Shown: positions 1 through 13,075, counted from the stretch's first letter. The stretch: DNA of 64,000 nt from Siphonodentalium dalli (GCA_032622095.1 CP136066.1:49448911-49512910), one strand, 5' to 3'. The notes: a model not told the origin generated them from the letters alone. Numbers and translations are program-made.

Positions 1-3000
1 GAAATATTAATATGTGGTCAAATCGCCACCAACAGATGGAATATTAAAATATGTACAGTTTTGTTCATATGCAAACGTAACCAGCGCACGAATAGTGTAT
101 TGTCCTCAAGGTGTACGATGATTGCGTAAACAACAGCATGCTCGTGTTACAGAAGTTTTGCTTCTGTTTACATAACACAACGCAATCATATTGGTTAATC
201 ACACAAACATTATATAAACGCTCTTCATTATTTCCATATAAGAAAAATAGTAACAAACAACGCTCTTTATGCTTACCATACCCGGATCTATACAAAAGTC
301 AGGAAATGTAACGGTTTTTTCCTTTTGTTTGCACAACAAAGTGAAAACGATTGACAATAACATACTGTTTATGCCATATTTCTGTATGATATAACAACAA
401 CTTCTGCCTATATTTTACTATTTCTGTTTATGGCGGTTTTTGACGGAGATGAATATTTTAACAGCATACCCACCGCCAACACCGCCCGTATCTTTAATAT
501 GAGCAATAAAAGATATTTTTTTTATTAATACCAAATGCTCTCATCATACCCAGAAGCTGCACGTTGCATGGAAAATGATATATTGAGATGTCTGCCTAAG
601 GTCGGATTATTTCAAGAGTCTCCCGAATGTCGTTTCATGTTGTTAGGTATATGTATATCATTACATGGTATTGGTTATAATAAGTAAAGGCACGGGCGCC
701 GTTCGTTGCAGAACTATTCATATGTGATCAAATCGCCACCAACAGATGGAATATTAAAATATATATAGCTTTGTCGAGATGTCTCCCTAAGGTCGGATTA
801 TTTCAAGAGTCTCACTAATGTCGTTAATTTTGTTAGCTATATGTATATGTATATCAGTACATGGCATTGGTTATAATAATTAAAGGCACGGGTGGCGTTC
901 GTTGCAGAACTATTCATATGTGATCAAATCGCCACCAACAGATGGAATATTAAAATATATATAGCTTCGTCGAGATGTCTCCCTAAGGTCGGATTATTTC
1001 AAGAGTCTCCCTAATGTCGTTAATTTTGTTAGCTATATGTATATGTATATCAGTACATGGCATTGGTTATAATAATTAAAGGCACGGGCGGTGTTCGTTG
1101 CAGAAATATTAATATGTGGTCAAATCGCCACCAACAGATGGAATATTAAAATATGTACAGTTTTGTTCATATACAAACGTAATCAGCGCATGAATAGTGT
1201 ATTGTCCTCAATGTGTACGATGATTGCGTAAACAACAGCATGCTCGTGTTACAGAAGTTTTGCTTCTGTTTACATAACACAACGCAATCATATTGGTTAA
1301 TCACACAAACATTATATAAACGCTCTTCATTATTTCCATATAAGAAATATAGTAACAAACAACGCTCTTTATGCTTACCATATCCGGATCTATACAAAAG
1401 TCAGGAAACGTAACGTACTGTTTATGCCATAGTTCTGTATGATTTAACAACAAATTCTGCCTATATTTTACTATTTCTGTTTATGGCGGTTTTTGACGGA
1501 GCTGTATATTTTAACAGCATACCCACCGCCAAAGACAGCCCGTATCTTTAATATGAGCAATAAAAGATGTTTTTTTATTAATACCAAATGCTCTCACCAT
1601 ACCCAGAAGCTGCACGTTGCATGGAAAATGATATATTGAGATGTCTGCCTAAGGTCGGATTATTTCAAGAGTCTCCCGAATGTCGTTTCATGTTGTTAGG
1701 TATATGTATATCATTACATGGTATTGGTTATAATAATTAAAGGCACGGGCGGCGTTCGTTGCAGAACTATTCATATGTGATCAAATCACCACCAACAGAT
1801 GGAATATTAAAATATATATAGCTTTGTCGAGATGTCTCCCTAAGGTCGGATTATTTCAAGAGTCTCCCTAATGTCGTTAATTTTGTTAGCTATATGTATA
1901 TGTATATCAGTACATGGCATTGGTTATAATAATTAAAGGCACGGGCCGTGTTCGTTGCAGAAATATTAATATGTGGTCAAATCGCCACCAACAGATGGAA
2001 TATTAAAATATGTACAGTTTTGTTCATATGCAAACGTAATCAGCGCACGAATAGTGTATTGTCCTCAATGTGTACGATGATTGCGTAAACAACAGCATGC
2101 TCGTGTTACAGAAGTTTTGCTTCTGTTTACATAACACAACGCAATCATATTGGTTAATCACACAAACATTATATAAACGCTCTTCATTATTTCCATATAA
2201 GAAAAATAGTGACAAACAACGCTCTTTATGCTTACCATATCCGGATCTATACAAAAGTCAGGAAACGTAACGGTTTTTTCCTTTTGTTTGCACAACAAAG
2301 TGAAAACAATTGACAATAACATACTGTTTATGCCATATTTCTGTATGATATAACAACAACTTCTGCCTATATTTTACTATTTCTGTTTATGGCGGTTTTT
2401 TACGGAAATGAATATTTTAACAGCATACCCACCGCCAACAACGCCCGTATCTTTAATATGAGCAATAAAAGATGTTTTTTTATTAATACCAAATGCTCTC
2501 ACCATACCCAGAAGCTGCACGTTGCATGGACAATTATATATTGAGATGTCTGCCTAAGGTCGGATTATTTCAAGAGTCTCCCGAATGTCGTTTCATGTTG
2601 TTAGGTATATGTATATCATTACATGGTATTGGTTATCATAATTAAAGGCACGGGCGCCGCTCGTTGCAGAACTATTCATATGTGATCAAATCGCCACCAA
2701 CAGATGGAATATTAAAATATATATAGCTTTGTCGAGATGTCTCCCTAAGGTCGGATTATTTCAAGAGTCTCCCTAATGTCGTTAATTTTGTTAGCTATAT
2801 GTATATGTATATCAGTACATGGCATTGATTATAATAATTAAAGGCACGGGTGGCGTTCGTTGCAGAACTATTCATATGTGATCAAATCGCCACCAACAGA
2901 CGGAATATTAAAATATATATAGCTTTGTCGAGATGTCTCCCTAAGGTCGGATTATTTCAAGAGTCTCCCTAATGTCGTTAATTTTGTTAGCTATATGTAT

Positions 3001-4827
3001 ATGTATATCAGTACATGGCATTGGTTATAATAATTAAAGGCACGGGCGGTGTTCGTTGCAGAAATATTAATATGTGGTCAAATCGCCACCAACAGATGGA
3101 ATAATAAAATATGTACAGTTTTGTTCATATGCAAACGTAATCAGCGCATGAATAGTGTATTGTCCTCAATGTGTAAGATGATTGCGTAAACAACAGCATG
3201 CTCGTGTTACAGAAGTTTTGCTTCTGTTTACAAAACACAACGCAATCATATTAGTTAATCACACAAACATTATATAAACGCTCTTCATTATTTCCATATA
3301 AGAAATATAGTAACAAACAACGCTCTTTATGCTTACCATATCCGGATCTATACAAAAGTCAGGAAACGTAACGTACTGTTTATTCCATAGTTCTGTATGA
3401 TATAACAACAAATTCTGCCTATATTATACTATTTCTGTTTATGGCGGTTTTTGACGGAGCTGAATATTTTAACAGCATACCCACCGCCAAAGACAGCCCG
3501 TATCTTTAATATGAGCAATAAAAGATGTTTTTGTTATTAATACCAAATGCTCTCACCATACCCAGAAGCTGCACGTTGCATGGAAAATGATATATTGAGA
3601 TGTCTGCCTAAGGTCGGATTATTTCAAGAGTCTCCCGAATGTCGTTTCATGTTGTTAGGTATATGTATATCATTACATGGTATTGGTTATAATAATTAAA
3701 GGCACGGGCGGCGTTCGTTGCAGAACTATTCATATGTGATCAAATCGCCACCAACAGATGGAATATTAAAATATATATAGCTTTGTCGAGATGTCTCCCT
3801 AAGGTCGGATTATTTCAAGAGTCTCCCTAATGTCGTTAATTTTGTTAGCTATATGTATATGTATATCAGTACATGGCATTGGTTATAATAATTAAAGGCA
3901 CGGGCGGTGTTCGTTGCAGAAATATTAATATGTGGTCAAATCGCCACCAACAGATGGAATATTAAAATATGTACAGTTTTGTTCATATACAAACGTAATC
4001 AGCGCACGAATAGTGTATTGACCTCAATGTGTACGATGATTGCGTAAACAACAGCATGCTCGTGTCACCGAAGTTTTGCTTCTGTTTACATAACACAACG
4101 CAATCATATTGGTTAATCACACAAACATTATATAAACGCTCTTCATTATTTCCATATAAGAAAAATAGTAACAAACAACGCTCTTTATGCTTACCATATC
4201 CGGGTCTATACAAAAGTCAGGAAACGTAACGATTTTTTCCTTTAGTTTGCACAACAAAGTGAAAACAATTGACAATAACATACTGTTTATGCCATATTTC
4301 TGTATGATATAACAAAACATTCTGCCTATATTTTACTATTTCTGTTTATGGCTGTTTTTGAGGGAGATGAATATTTTAACAGCATACCCACCGCCAAAGA
4401 CAGACAGCCGTATCTTTAATATGAGCAATAAAAGATGTTTTTTTATTAATACCAAATGCACTCACCATACCCAGAAGCTGCACGTTGCATGGAAAATGAT
4501 ATATTGAGATGTTTGCCTAAGGTCGGATTATTTCAAGAGTCTCCCGAATGTCGTTTCATGTTGTTAGGTATATGTATATCATTACATGGTATTGGTTATA
4601 ATAGTTAAAGGCACGGGCGGCGTTCGTTGCAGAACTATTCATATGTGATCAAATCGCCACCAACAGATGGAATATTAAAATATATATAGCTGTGTCGAGA
4701 TGTCTCCCTAAGGTCGGATTATTTCAAGAGTCTCCCTAATGTCGTTAATTTTGTTAGCTATATGTATATGTATATCAGTACATGGCATTGGTTATAATAA
4801 TTAAAGGCACGGGCGGTGTTCGTTGCA
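1..4827 (+). repeat. Higher-order satellite built from a TTAA MITE
   Basis: Two unit types alternate. The long unit A (709-713 bp, or 661-662 bp where a 49-bp block is deleted) starts GAAATATTAATATGTGG. The short unit B is 196 bp and starts GAACTATTCATATGTG. Long units start at 1, 1103, 1960, 3061 and 3919; short units start at 711, 907, 1764, 2669, 2865, 3723 and 4632. The order is A-B-B-A(del)-B twice, then A-B. The start-to-start distances 1 to 1960 and 1960 to 3919 are both exactly 1,959 bp, which defines a higher-order repeat. Every unit carries TTAAAGGCACGGGCGG or a close variant, and the long units also carry the opposite end ending CCCGTATCTTTAA, so the array is an amplified MITE plus spacer. 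The recurrent small reading frames inside are not treated as genes. Confidence 0.93.
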
Positions 4828-5660
4828 GAAATATTAATATGTGGTCAAATCGCCACCAACAGATGGAATATTAAAATATGTACAGTTTTGTTCATATGCA
4901 AACGTAATCAGCGCATGAATAGTGTATTGTCCTCAATGTATACGATGATTGCGTAAACAACAGCATGCTCGTGTTACGGAAGTTTTGCTTCTGTTTACAT
5001 AACACAACGCAATTATAGTGGTTAATCACACAAACATTATATAAACGCTCTTTATTATTTCCATATAAGGAAAGTAGTAACAAAAAACGCTCTTTATGTT
5101 TACCATATCCGGATCTAAATAAAACCTAGGAAAGGTAACGTTGTTTGCTTTTGTTTACGTAACACATTTGACGGATGTGAATATGTTAGTAGCATGACCA
5201 CCGCCGACACTGGCCGTATCTTTTATATAGCAATAACAGATTTTTTGTTCGTTTGATACCAAATGCTCTCACCATAACCAGAAGCTTTACGTTGCATAGA
5301 AAATGATATATCGAGATGTCTCGCCATCAACATATGGAATATTAAAGCATTGTTCATATGCAAACATAATGGGGCGTAAATAGTGTATTGTGTAATAGTA
5401 TACTGTCTTCAAGGTGTGCGATGATTGCCAACACCGCCCGTATCTTTGATATAGCAATAAAAGATGTTTTTTTTTCGATTAATAACAAATGCCCTCACCT
5501 TACCCAGAAGCTACGCGTTGCATAGAAAATGATATATCGAGATTCTCCATAAGGTCGGATTATTTCATGAGTCTCCCATGGCTGTTTTTGACGGATGTGA
5601 ATATTTTAACAGCATACCCACTGCCAACGCCGCCCGTATCTTTAATATAGCAATAAGCAG
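4828..5660 (+). repeat. Degenerate edge of the satellite array
   Basis: A sixth long unit begins here in register and follows the array until about 5110. It then breaks into rearranged pieces: the MITE right end (CCGCCCGTATCTTT) recurs near 5446 and 5632, and the poly-T spacer near 5470. Divergence rises toward 5660, as expected at the edge of a tandem array. No gene is visible. Confidence 0.8.
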
Positions 5661-7178
5661 TTATCAACGTACGATATCTCCATTCGTCGTTTATTTACAT
5701 GTCTTCATGGCATATGACACTTTCCGACAAACACTTTAAGGACATTTCTAACGGGACAATGTTTTCGTTTGAAACGTGTCGGGGAGGGGTTGGGTGTCTT
5801 TGTTCAGTCATATACTCATTGTAGCAAATGAACACACCCAGCTTCATATGTCGAGTTGTTTGTAGATGCGATCGCGAATCGCGATGGAGAGTTCAAACAA
5901 TAATGAATATTTCATAATTACCCTCTAATTTGGTTGTTAAAAATAGATAATGACGACGTGTGCATAGATACATTATCAGACAACAAGTGATCATTGAGCG
6001 CTAAACGTTTTAGTTGATTGTTCGATCGTTTTGTAATTATAATAAGCTGGATGCGTGCCGGGCCACATCGTTTGCGCCACCCAGACCTTGCTTTTTGACG
6101 CTGTTGGGAGACAATATTCAGAAGAAAATACTACATGCTTGCATATAGAAATGAAATTGATGAGCGTTTGTACATGTATGGTTTAAAATGAAAGAATCAA
6201 TCGCCGACCCACCCATGGCGATATAGATGCCATTGTTGGATAAATGGGCTAAATTTGTCAGATTTTCTAGTGATGGTAAACGGGGGTATTGTATCGATCC
6301 CCTTGACTTTAACAATACTACCGTACTATTAACGTAAAACGTGCATCCAAACTGCCTCTATCCGAGTACATGTATAATAGGGACAGCGCATAGAGGCCGT
6401 TTGGATGCATGGAATGGGAGCGGAGCGCGTTGCAAGTCCATGTGCACTGGTTAATATATTCATTTCCGCTTTAGCTAACAACTTGCCTGATTGCCAACAA
6501 ATGCATACAGGGCAATTGGCTGCATGATATTATATTGTCCTTATGAAGGCAGCTTGGGGAGGTGCGGTCCGTGTCATGTTTATGTTGCGCACTTGGCAGA
6601 ACCGGCCGTAGGTTAACAATGCTGTTCTCGCTCGAGCTACCGAGATTGGAACACCTGTATATACATACATGTCTATTCTGCACGAGAGCATTTTCCGGTA
6701 TTGCATCATTTGGTTAATGATTTATTTTGGCCGAATTATACCAAATGTGCTTGTCCCTATAAACATGCTGATGTCAACTTCCATGTACCATGCCATGACC
6801 AATGTCCCAATTGTATGGATTGTATCCCGTGCTAAATTATTTAACGACAAAATCCGACCAAGATATGCACCAGAGAACATGTTTTGCCGACGACGCCAAA
6901 TGCAAGTTATTTGTTTTCTCCCTCAACCAGATAACTTATATCAACCGAGGGCGTTTTGTAATAATGTCGTTTGGTCCCAAAAGGTTTGTCCTACTGTTTG
7001 TTTTCTTCCTGAGGGGGTTTTGTCAGAGTACCATGACAAGATATCTGGACATCAATTCAAATTCAGATGTTTATTGAACATGGATTATCATCAGAACAAA
7101 ATGAAAATATAACAATGATGACGATTTTATAAAAAAAAAAACAATGATGACGACTTACATAACATATAATCAAATAAC
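5661..7178. other. No gene recognised
   Basis: Non-repetitive AT-rich DNA between the satellite and the next MITE. A 147-codon frame (6669-7112) and several 60-70-codon frames show no recognisable domain, splice context or composition. Apart from the hairpin at 6342-6409, nothing is supported. Confidence 0.5.
6342..6409. repeat. Short inverted repeat (hairpin)
   Basis: Arms of 19 bp (TGCATCCAAACTGCCTCTA and its near-perfect complement) flank a loop of about 30 bp. This is probably a short fold-back element remnant. Confidence 0.7.
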
Positions 7179-7638
7179 TTAAAGGCACGGGAGGCCTTAA
7201 TTGTCGAAAATATTCATATCTGTTCCAAACACCGTAAACAGAAAATCATTAACACGCTTAGTGTTCAATGCATAAATTATATACCATGACAATCGCGTAA
7301 ACAACAGTATGTTATCATAAAGATCTACTATATTTTATCTGAACAAGAGCCTGGTTGTGTTACAGAAGACAGCACAATGCTGCTGGCTAATCACACACAA
7401 ATGGTATAAACGCTCTTTATTAGTTCCATATCAGGAATTCACCAACAAAGAACGCTCTTTATGTTTACCATAATAATATAAACAAACACCAGAAAAGTAA
7501 CTGTTTATGCTTTTTTTGTTTACATAACAATGGTCAAACATATGTCTACATTTTGATGTTCTTTCTGTTTGTGCCGGTTTTTGACGGGTGGAAACATTTT
7601 GACAGGATACCCACCGCCAAGGCCTCCCGTACCTTTAA
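7179..7638. mobile_element. TTAA-flanked MITE (piggyBac-type target duplication)
   Basis: A 452-bp element bounded on both sides by TTAA. The left end reads AGGCACGGGAGGCC and the right end is its complement with one mismatch. It has no coding capacity. It contains the internal AACGCTCTTTAT motif pair (near 7407 and 7452) that is also in the satellite. A TTAA target duplication is characteristic of the piggyBac superfamily. The relative at 60730-61231 is very similar; the satellite monomers and the element at 10281-10831 share the ends with GGCGG in place of GAGGC. Confidence 0.85.
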
Positions 7639-8359
7639 ACGTAGAACTGGATAGCTTCTATCTCATGACATGACTAGACTACTTTGTTGCACATGAGGGG
7701 TTTCTGAATTATGACGTAGACAGGACACCGATAATGATGAATGTTCACTAATCCTGATATGGCACCAGAGATAAAATGGGAAATAAACAGTATCCGTTAT
7801 CATGAAAGCCCTTGTTGCACTTCCATCCGAACTGTGTGGTGAACCATTGACCGATTTAATTTGGATATGGCTCAACATGAGCATTATGCCAAAGTTATAT
7901 TTGTCTCAGGAAAACTACGAAAACCAACAGCGTCTGTCCGAGTGTGCGTCATTTCGTCCGTGCGTGCGCATTTTGGTTTGCGAACGATAACTTTAGTAAC
8001 GTTAAAATTGTATTAATTTTCTGCGCATGTTTTATCTCTTTACTCCCCATAAGCGTCCCTGGACGCTTTTGCACTATTTCCACATAAGCGCATGTGGACG
8101 CCTCGCAACATATCCCTAGACGCGCATAAGAGCGCGTTACCAGACTTCCCCACAAGCGCCATAGAGCGCCACACTAGGCCCAGACTGTACTAATGAGTTC
8201 GCCCCTATGCCCCCCGCTTTTGCTATGTTTCTAATCGAGACCACCCGGTTATGTCAACTCGTTATTTGCCTATCTAATAACAATAAACGTGGCACCGTGT
8301 GCATCGCGCGCGACACATGCTGTGTTACTTGGGTACCATTCTAAGTATTTACGAACAAC
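7639..8359. other. 5' flank of the piggyBac pseudogene
   Basis: No gene is supported. The only structured part is the palindromic motif cluster at 8046-8170. No convincing transposon terminal repeat preceded by TTAA was found that pairs with one downstream of the transposase. Confidence 0.5.
8046..8170. repeat. Cluster of GCG/GACGC palindromic motifs upstream of the transposase
   Basis: A perfect 18-bp palindrome with 8-bp arms (AAGCGTCC-CT-GGACGCTT, 8051-8068) is followed at about 35-bp spacing by three degenerate relatives: ATAAGCGCATGTGGACGC, TAGACGCGCATAAGAGCGCG and ACAAGCGCCATAGAGCGCC. Subterminal repeated motifs are known transposase-binding sites in piggyBac elements, so these could be remnants of the element's 5' end. 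A promoter-type cluster is the alternative. Confidence 0.55.
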
Positions 8360-10037
8360 ATGGCTGCAACATTTTCGAAACAGCAAGTGATCGACATGTT
8401 AATGGGAGATGATAGCGATTTTAGCGGAGATTGCGGTTCCTCGTCATCAGAAGATTCAGACGACGATTACTCTGCCCCTGCTACCAGCGACAATGTGACC
8501 TCCATCGATGATAGCAGCTTGAATAATAACCCGATTGGCTGGTCAAATAAACTTTCGAAAGGTATCACTTCAGCCATTTACCCAAAGGACAGGGCCAGTT
8601 ATACCAGATGAATTCGATACTGATACAGCAACAGCTTTGGAATATTTCAATTTTATGTTCTCGCCATCGAAGTATGCCGAAATAGCCAGGCATACTAACA
8701 ACTATGCCAAATGGAAAATGGAAGAAATGGGCGAGACTGATAAATACTGGTCTGATATTTCTGAACTAGAACTTCGTGCGTACATCGGTATGAACATCAT
8801 GATGGGTGTGAATGACCTTCCCTCATACAAGCAGTACTGGTCACATGATGAGTTTATCGGAAACGCCGGCATCAGCAAAGTTATGAATCGGCGCAGATTT
8901 GAAAAAATCACAGAATACTTCCACGTCAGTGACCGAGAGAGCGAACCTGCTAAAGGGACAGATTCGTACGATCCACTATATAAGGTTCGCGACATCATCG
9001 ACTCATCACTAACAACATTGAAATCGTGTTACTTGCCTTCGCAATATATATCTGTCGACGAAGGAATGATAAAATGGACGGGACGTCTCTCCTACAAGCA
9101 ATACATGCCGGCAAAACCAATAAAACGAGGGATCAAAATATGGATGATGTACGATGCCACCAATGCCTACCTGTTAAACTTTGAAGTATACCTCGGAAAG
9201 CATTATTTCAAACCGTCTGGAAAAGGTCTCGGGTATGATGTGGTTACGTCATTGTCATCGGATTTGTGTGACAAAAATTACTGTTTGTTCTTTGATAACT
9301 ATTTTACGAGTGTGCACCTCATGCAGGACTTACTAAACGATGGGTTTTACTCGTGTGGCACCGTTTGGCAGAACAGGAAAGGATTCCCGAAGGATTTACA
9401 GCTACTGAAGAAAATGAATCGAGGTGACTATAACACTAGGCAGGATGGCGAATTTCTCACGGCAACGGTATGGCAGGACAAGAAACAAGTGTTCACCCTT
9501 AGCACGATGACTGACCCAACGACAGATATCATGGCTAATCGGCGCCAGGGAAAAACAATTTTTGAAGTGACTCAGCCGATGAGCATATTCATGTACAACA
9601 AGTACATGAATGGTGTTGACAAACATGATCAGTTGAGGATGACGTATCTCCTCGGTCGCGAAAGGAAAAAAGCATGGAAATGCATCTTCTGGTTGGTCGC
9701 CAATTCATCAATAGTTAACAGTTTCATCTTGTTCAAAGAAATATCAAAGAGACATAATTCTAAGAAGGTGTTCACGCATATGGATTTTAGTATTGAACTG
9801 GCTCATCAATTGATTGCAGAATATTCTTCTAGAAAACTCAAAGCACAAGAAGAGCCACGTGCCCTCAATGTATCACCAGAAAACTCAAACGGACACGTGT
9901 CCACACACATGGGACGCAAGAACCGATGTCGGGTTCATCTGAACTCAAAAGAAAGAAAAGAAACTGTATTTGGTTGCAAACTCTCCAATGTTCATCTATG
10001 TAAGGACGGTTGCCATTTCAAGTATCATTGTAGTTGA
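8360..10037 (+). pseudogene. piggyBac transposase with a single frameshift
   Basis: A DDE/D transposase of the piggyBac superfamily (DDE_Tnp_1_7), which in live elements cuts and pastes DNA at TTAA in the nucleus. The ATG at 8360 has a good context (AACATGG). It opens an acidic, Ser-rich N terminus (residues about 15-50) typical of the family. The N-terminal frame closes at 8609-8611, while the transposase core is open in another frame from 8523 to a stop at 10035-10037, so one indel must lie within 8523-8609. The core shows the three catalytic Asp contexts in order: SVDEGM, FFDNYFTS and NGVDKHDQ, the last including the fourth conserved Asp. The C terminus is a Cys/His-rich, presumably zinc-binding tail ending CKDGCHFKYH, but one usual Cys-x-x-Cys pair reads Cys-x-x-Ser, so it is slightly degenerate. 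Otherwise intact, hence a recently inactivated copy or an assembly error. No terminal repeats were identified. Confidence 0.93.
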
Positions 10038-10280
10038 ACGTTCCGAACAATTATGGATTATGGTTATGAGATATATAATGCATGGACATCACAGAGAACC
10101 CAATGTGTATCTACTGTATATCGCTATACTCAGTTAACATTCAAACTATCCAATTATATTAATTGTTCACGCAACACATTTCATGATATAATTTCAAATT
10201 TGGTGAAATGCACGATTTGACTCAGTTATTATTTCAAACCAAATTATAACATTCAAAAACAAATTTATTGCGAAATATTT

Positions 10281-10831
10281 TTAAAGATACGGGCGGCGTT
10301 CGCGATGGGTATGGTGTTAAAACATTCATATCCTTGAAAAACCACCATAAACAGAAGGAATAGTAAGATATGGACAACTTTGTTCTTATACCAATCAGAA
10401 ATATGGCATAAACGGTATGTTATTGTCAATTTGTTCCCCTTTGTTATGTAAACAAAAGCAAAAAAATTACGTTTCATTGCTTTTGTTTAGATCTGGATAT
10501 GACACACATAAAGCGCGTTGTTTGTTACTGTTTTCCTGATAGGGAAATAATAAAGAGCGTTTATATCATTTTTGTATGAATAACCAATAGAATTTCGGTC
10601 TGTTATGTTATTTACGTACACCATTGTACGTCTTGACGACAATACACTATTTACGCGCTGATTATGTTTGGCATATGAGTTGAACTGTATATACATGATA
10701 TATCAGTACACGGCATTGGTTATAATAATTAAAGACACGGGCGTATATACATGTATGTTGGCGTTCATTCTGTTGATGCCGATTTGAACAAATATAAATA
10801 TTTCTGCAACGGATGTCGCCCGTGACTTTAA
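10281..10831 (-). mobile_element. TTAA MITE, inverted, with an internal rearrangement
   Basis: TTAA at both ends. The left end, AGATACGGGCGGCGTT, is the complement of the satellite MITE's right end; the right end, GTCGCCCGTGACT, is the complement of its left end. So the element is in reverse orientation relative to the array at 1-5660. Internally it contains the array's spacer phrase (GGCATTGGTTATAATAATTAAAG, near 10709-10731) followed by another left end, showing that it derives from a tandem junction and not from a simple single MITE. Confidence 0.8.
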
Positions 10832-12765
10832 TAATGGTTGCATTAGTTGAAAATCGACTATAACCAAGATCGCTATTTGCGTCGTTTTAGAAACACCAGC
10901 GCAGTTATTATTATATTTTTCAAAAATATATATGTTCTTGAATGTTTTTGTTTTATCAAATCGCTCTAGTTATCCAATCACCTTGAAAATTACAACTTTA
11001 GAAAAATAACGGTACTTTTTCGTAACGGAATTAGTTTGCCCTACCCGCATCATAGCAATTCAACATGACCACCGGCATCATAGTATATTAGCATGCCCAC
11101 TTGACCAGGGGTGGACACGCGACAGCTCAGCTACAGTTATGTATTATTGTTTCAAACCGCTTAACATTAAATGGCTGGTGTTACATGCATGTTTCAGTTG
11201 GACGTTATGTTACAATTTGCTTGATCGAAGAGTTCACAAACTATTTTCTCAAACATGTTTGGTTTTTGAGTAAAAGGAAATATCTATATCAATACAATGT
11301 GTACATTGTTCGGTCCTTTTTCTGATAATGTTGGTATATGTTTCTGGTGTTTCTGACGTATGTGATAAAATAGTGTGTAATCGTACACCTATATACCTGT
11401 ATATGGATTGTTTCAAATTTCTCTTATATTATATAATGCGGCTAAATTTTAAATGGTGATGCCATACAGTGTTTGCACGAAGATGAACTTCCAAGCACGA
11501 CGTGTTATATAATAGGTGTTTTCGAAGTCGAAATCAAAGTTGATATTGAGTAATTAGACAACGCGCCATAAAACCAATGACATACACGTATACCTATGAT
11601 CTAGCCTGCATCACGATTACCATTGATTTGTGCTAATAAATCAGAAGCCGTGCGGTATATACACGTAAGCATTACGCACTCTGGAAGCGGAACATACTTA
11701 TGTATGTACAGCGAATTACCAATGAATAATAATTATAATTGAATTGTATGTGTATGTTCTATTTTATCACTTCTGTTAACTGTTACATTTGCATGTTAGT
11801 TTATAGTAATAAACAATCACAAACATCACTATTCTGAAAATATATTTTAAAACCTTACTTGAATTTCGTAGTGCGACATCGCGTTATTTTGGCTGAACGA
11901 AATATAGGATATCTAGCGTTCTGAATTGATACCGGACAAATATATTTGATTATTTTCGCGACCGACTAGCTGCACTTTTCGCCAGCGGAAATACATTTGT
12001 TCTGGCAGAAACAACAGAAACTCATTATCGCCAGAAACAATGTACATGCGTTGACGACAAGTTGGTCGCGAAATTAAGTCCTTAAGCCATATCATGAGAT
12101 ATTTCTGGTATTAATTATGAGAAGAAAACAAAACACATTTGCTTTGAATTGTTTACAAAATACTTTTGGGAGTTGGTGACTTTCCAAAATAAGACGAGTC
12201 TAAATCCTGAACAAGGATCATTTGTATAAGACCTATTTTATTGTCACAATGTGACATTCGTGTGCAAACACGTCGTGGTCACTTCAACCCATGTAATCTG
12301 AGTAAATGATGAGATTTTGTATGGAATATTAAAAGAAACATTTCAGAGCTGACGAAACGCACAATACATATAGTTTGATATACTGATATTGAACTAATCC
12401 CAACAGAAATGTCGAAGATACTTGCTTGCCCAGGGCTCTTATACACAGGTGTCGATTTTCTCATATTACGACACACGTCCCGGCTTACGGTCATGATCCC
12501 CAGTTGGAGCTGTCACTCCAACAGCCTACCTTCACTGCGTCAATACAGTAACAGGTTTACCACCATTTATGGAGCAACGGGATACTTTCTGACAAGCCAA
12601 AACTTATGGGGAAATAGCGTCTGGTACTTGATATATGCCCGGGAACACACCGTCGGTATTATGTTATAGCTGCAGGGAGATGAAGGGGTGGCTTATACAG
12701 CTAGTGTGGGAACTAAAGAGTTAAATATCTTATAAATATGTTCAGTGCGTAAATACAATTCAAGT
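10832..12765. other. No gene recognised
   Basis: AT-rich sequence with short unconvincing frames only (11101-11325, 11913-12095, 12409-12669). None has a domain, a coherent splice context or a repeat partner in the window. Confidence 0.5.
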
Positions 12766-13075
12766 TCGAAAAAGGGTTCGGTCCGAATCATTTTTTACTA
12801 AGTTATGACCCTTTTTACTTAAAATTTTCCAAATTTGAGATTTCTCGATAAATTTAAATTGGGCTGTTTGGTCTGAAGGAAATGTGTATGTTAGCTGTTT
12901 AGTGCAAAATACAGGTCTATACTAAGGGTTTGTTTCGAATAAGTTTTACTGAGTTCTGGCCCATTTTAGAGTAAGGATTTTCCAAATTTGAGGTTTCTGG
13001 ATAACTCAGGTTATTTGATCGGAACCAAATTTGATGTATGATTTTTCCAGTCATATTTTGTTACCAAGAAGACCC
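12766..13075 (+). repeat. Two diverged tandem copies of a ~152-bp unit
   Basis: Copy 1 starts near 12771 (AAGGGTTCGGTCCGAATC) and copy 2 near 12923 (AAGGGTTTGTTTCGAATA). Both continue through TTTACTnAGTT and the shared ATTTTCCAAATTTGAG. Non-coding. Confidence 0.7.

Noticed and set aside
65-5083. Repeated 76- and 66-codon reading frames on both strands
   Set aside because: They occur once per long satellite unit, overlap on opposite strands, and simply reflect the MITE sequence.
1-5660. LTR retrotransposon with direct terminal repeats
   Set aside because: The direct repeats are successive satellite units with TTAA MITE ends; there is no primer-binding site, polypurine tract or gag-pol coding.
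6669-7112. 147-codon + strand frame
   Set aside because: No domain, no signal or start context, and composition like surrounding non-coding DNA.
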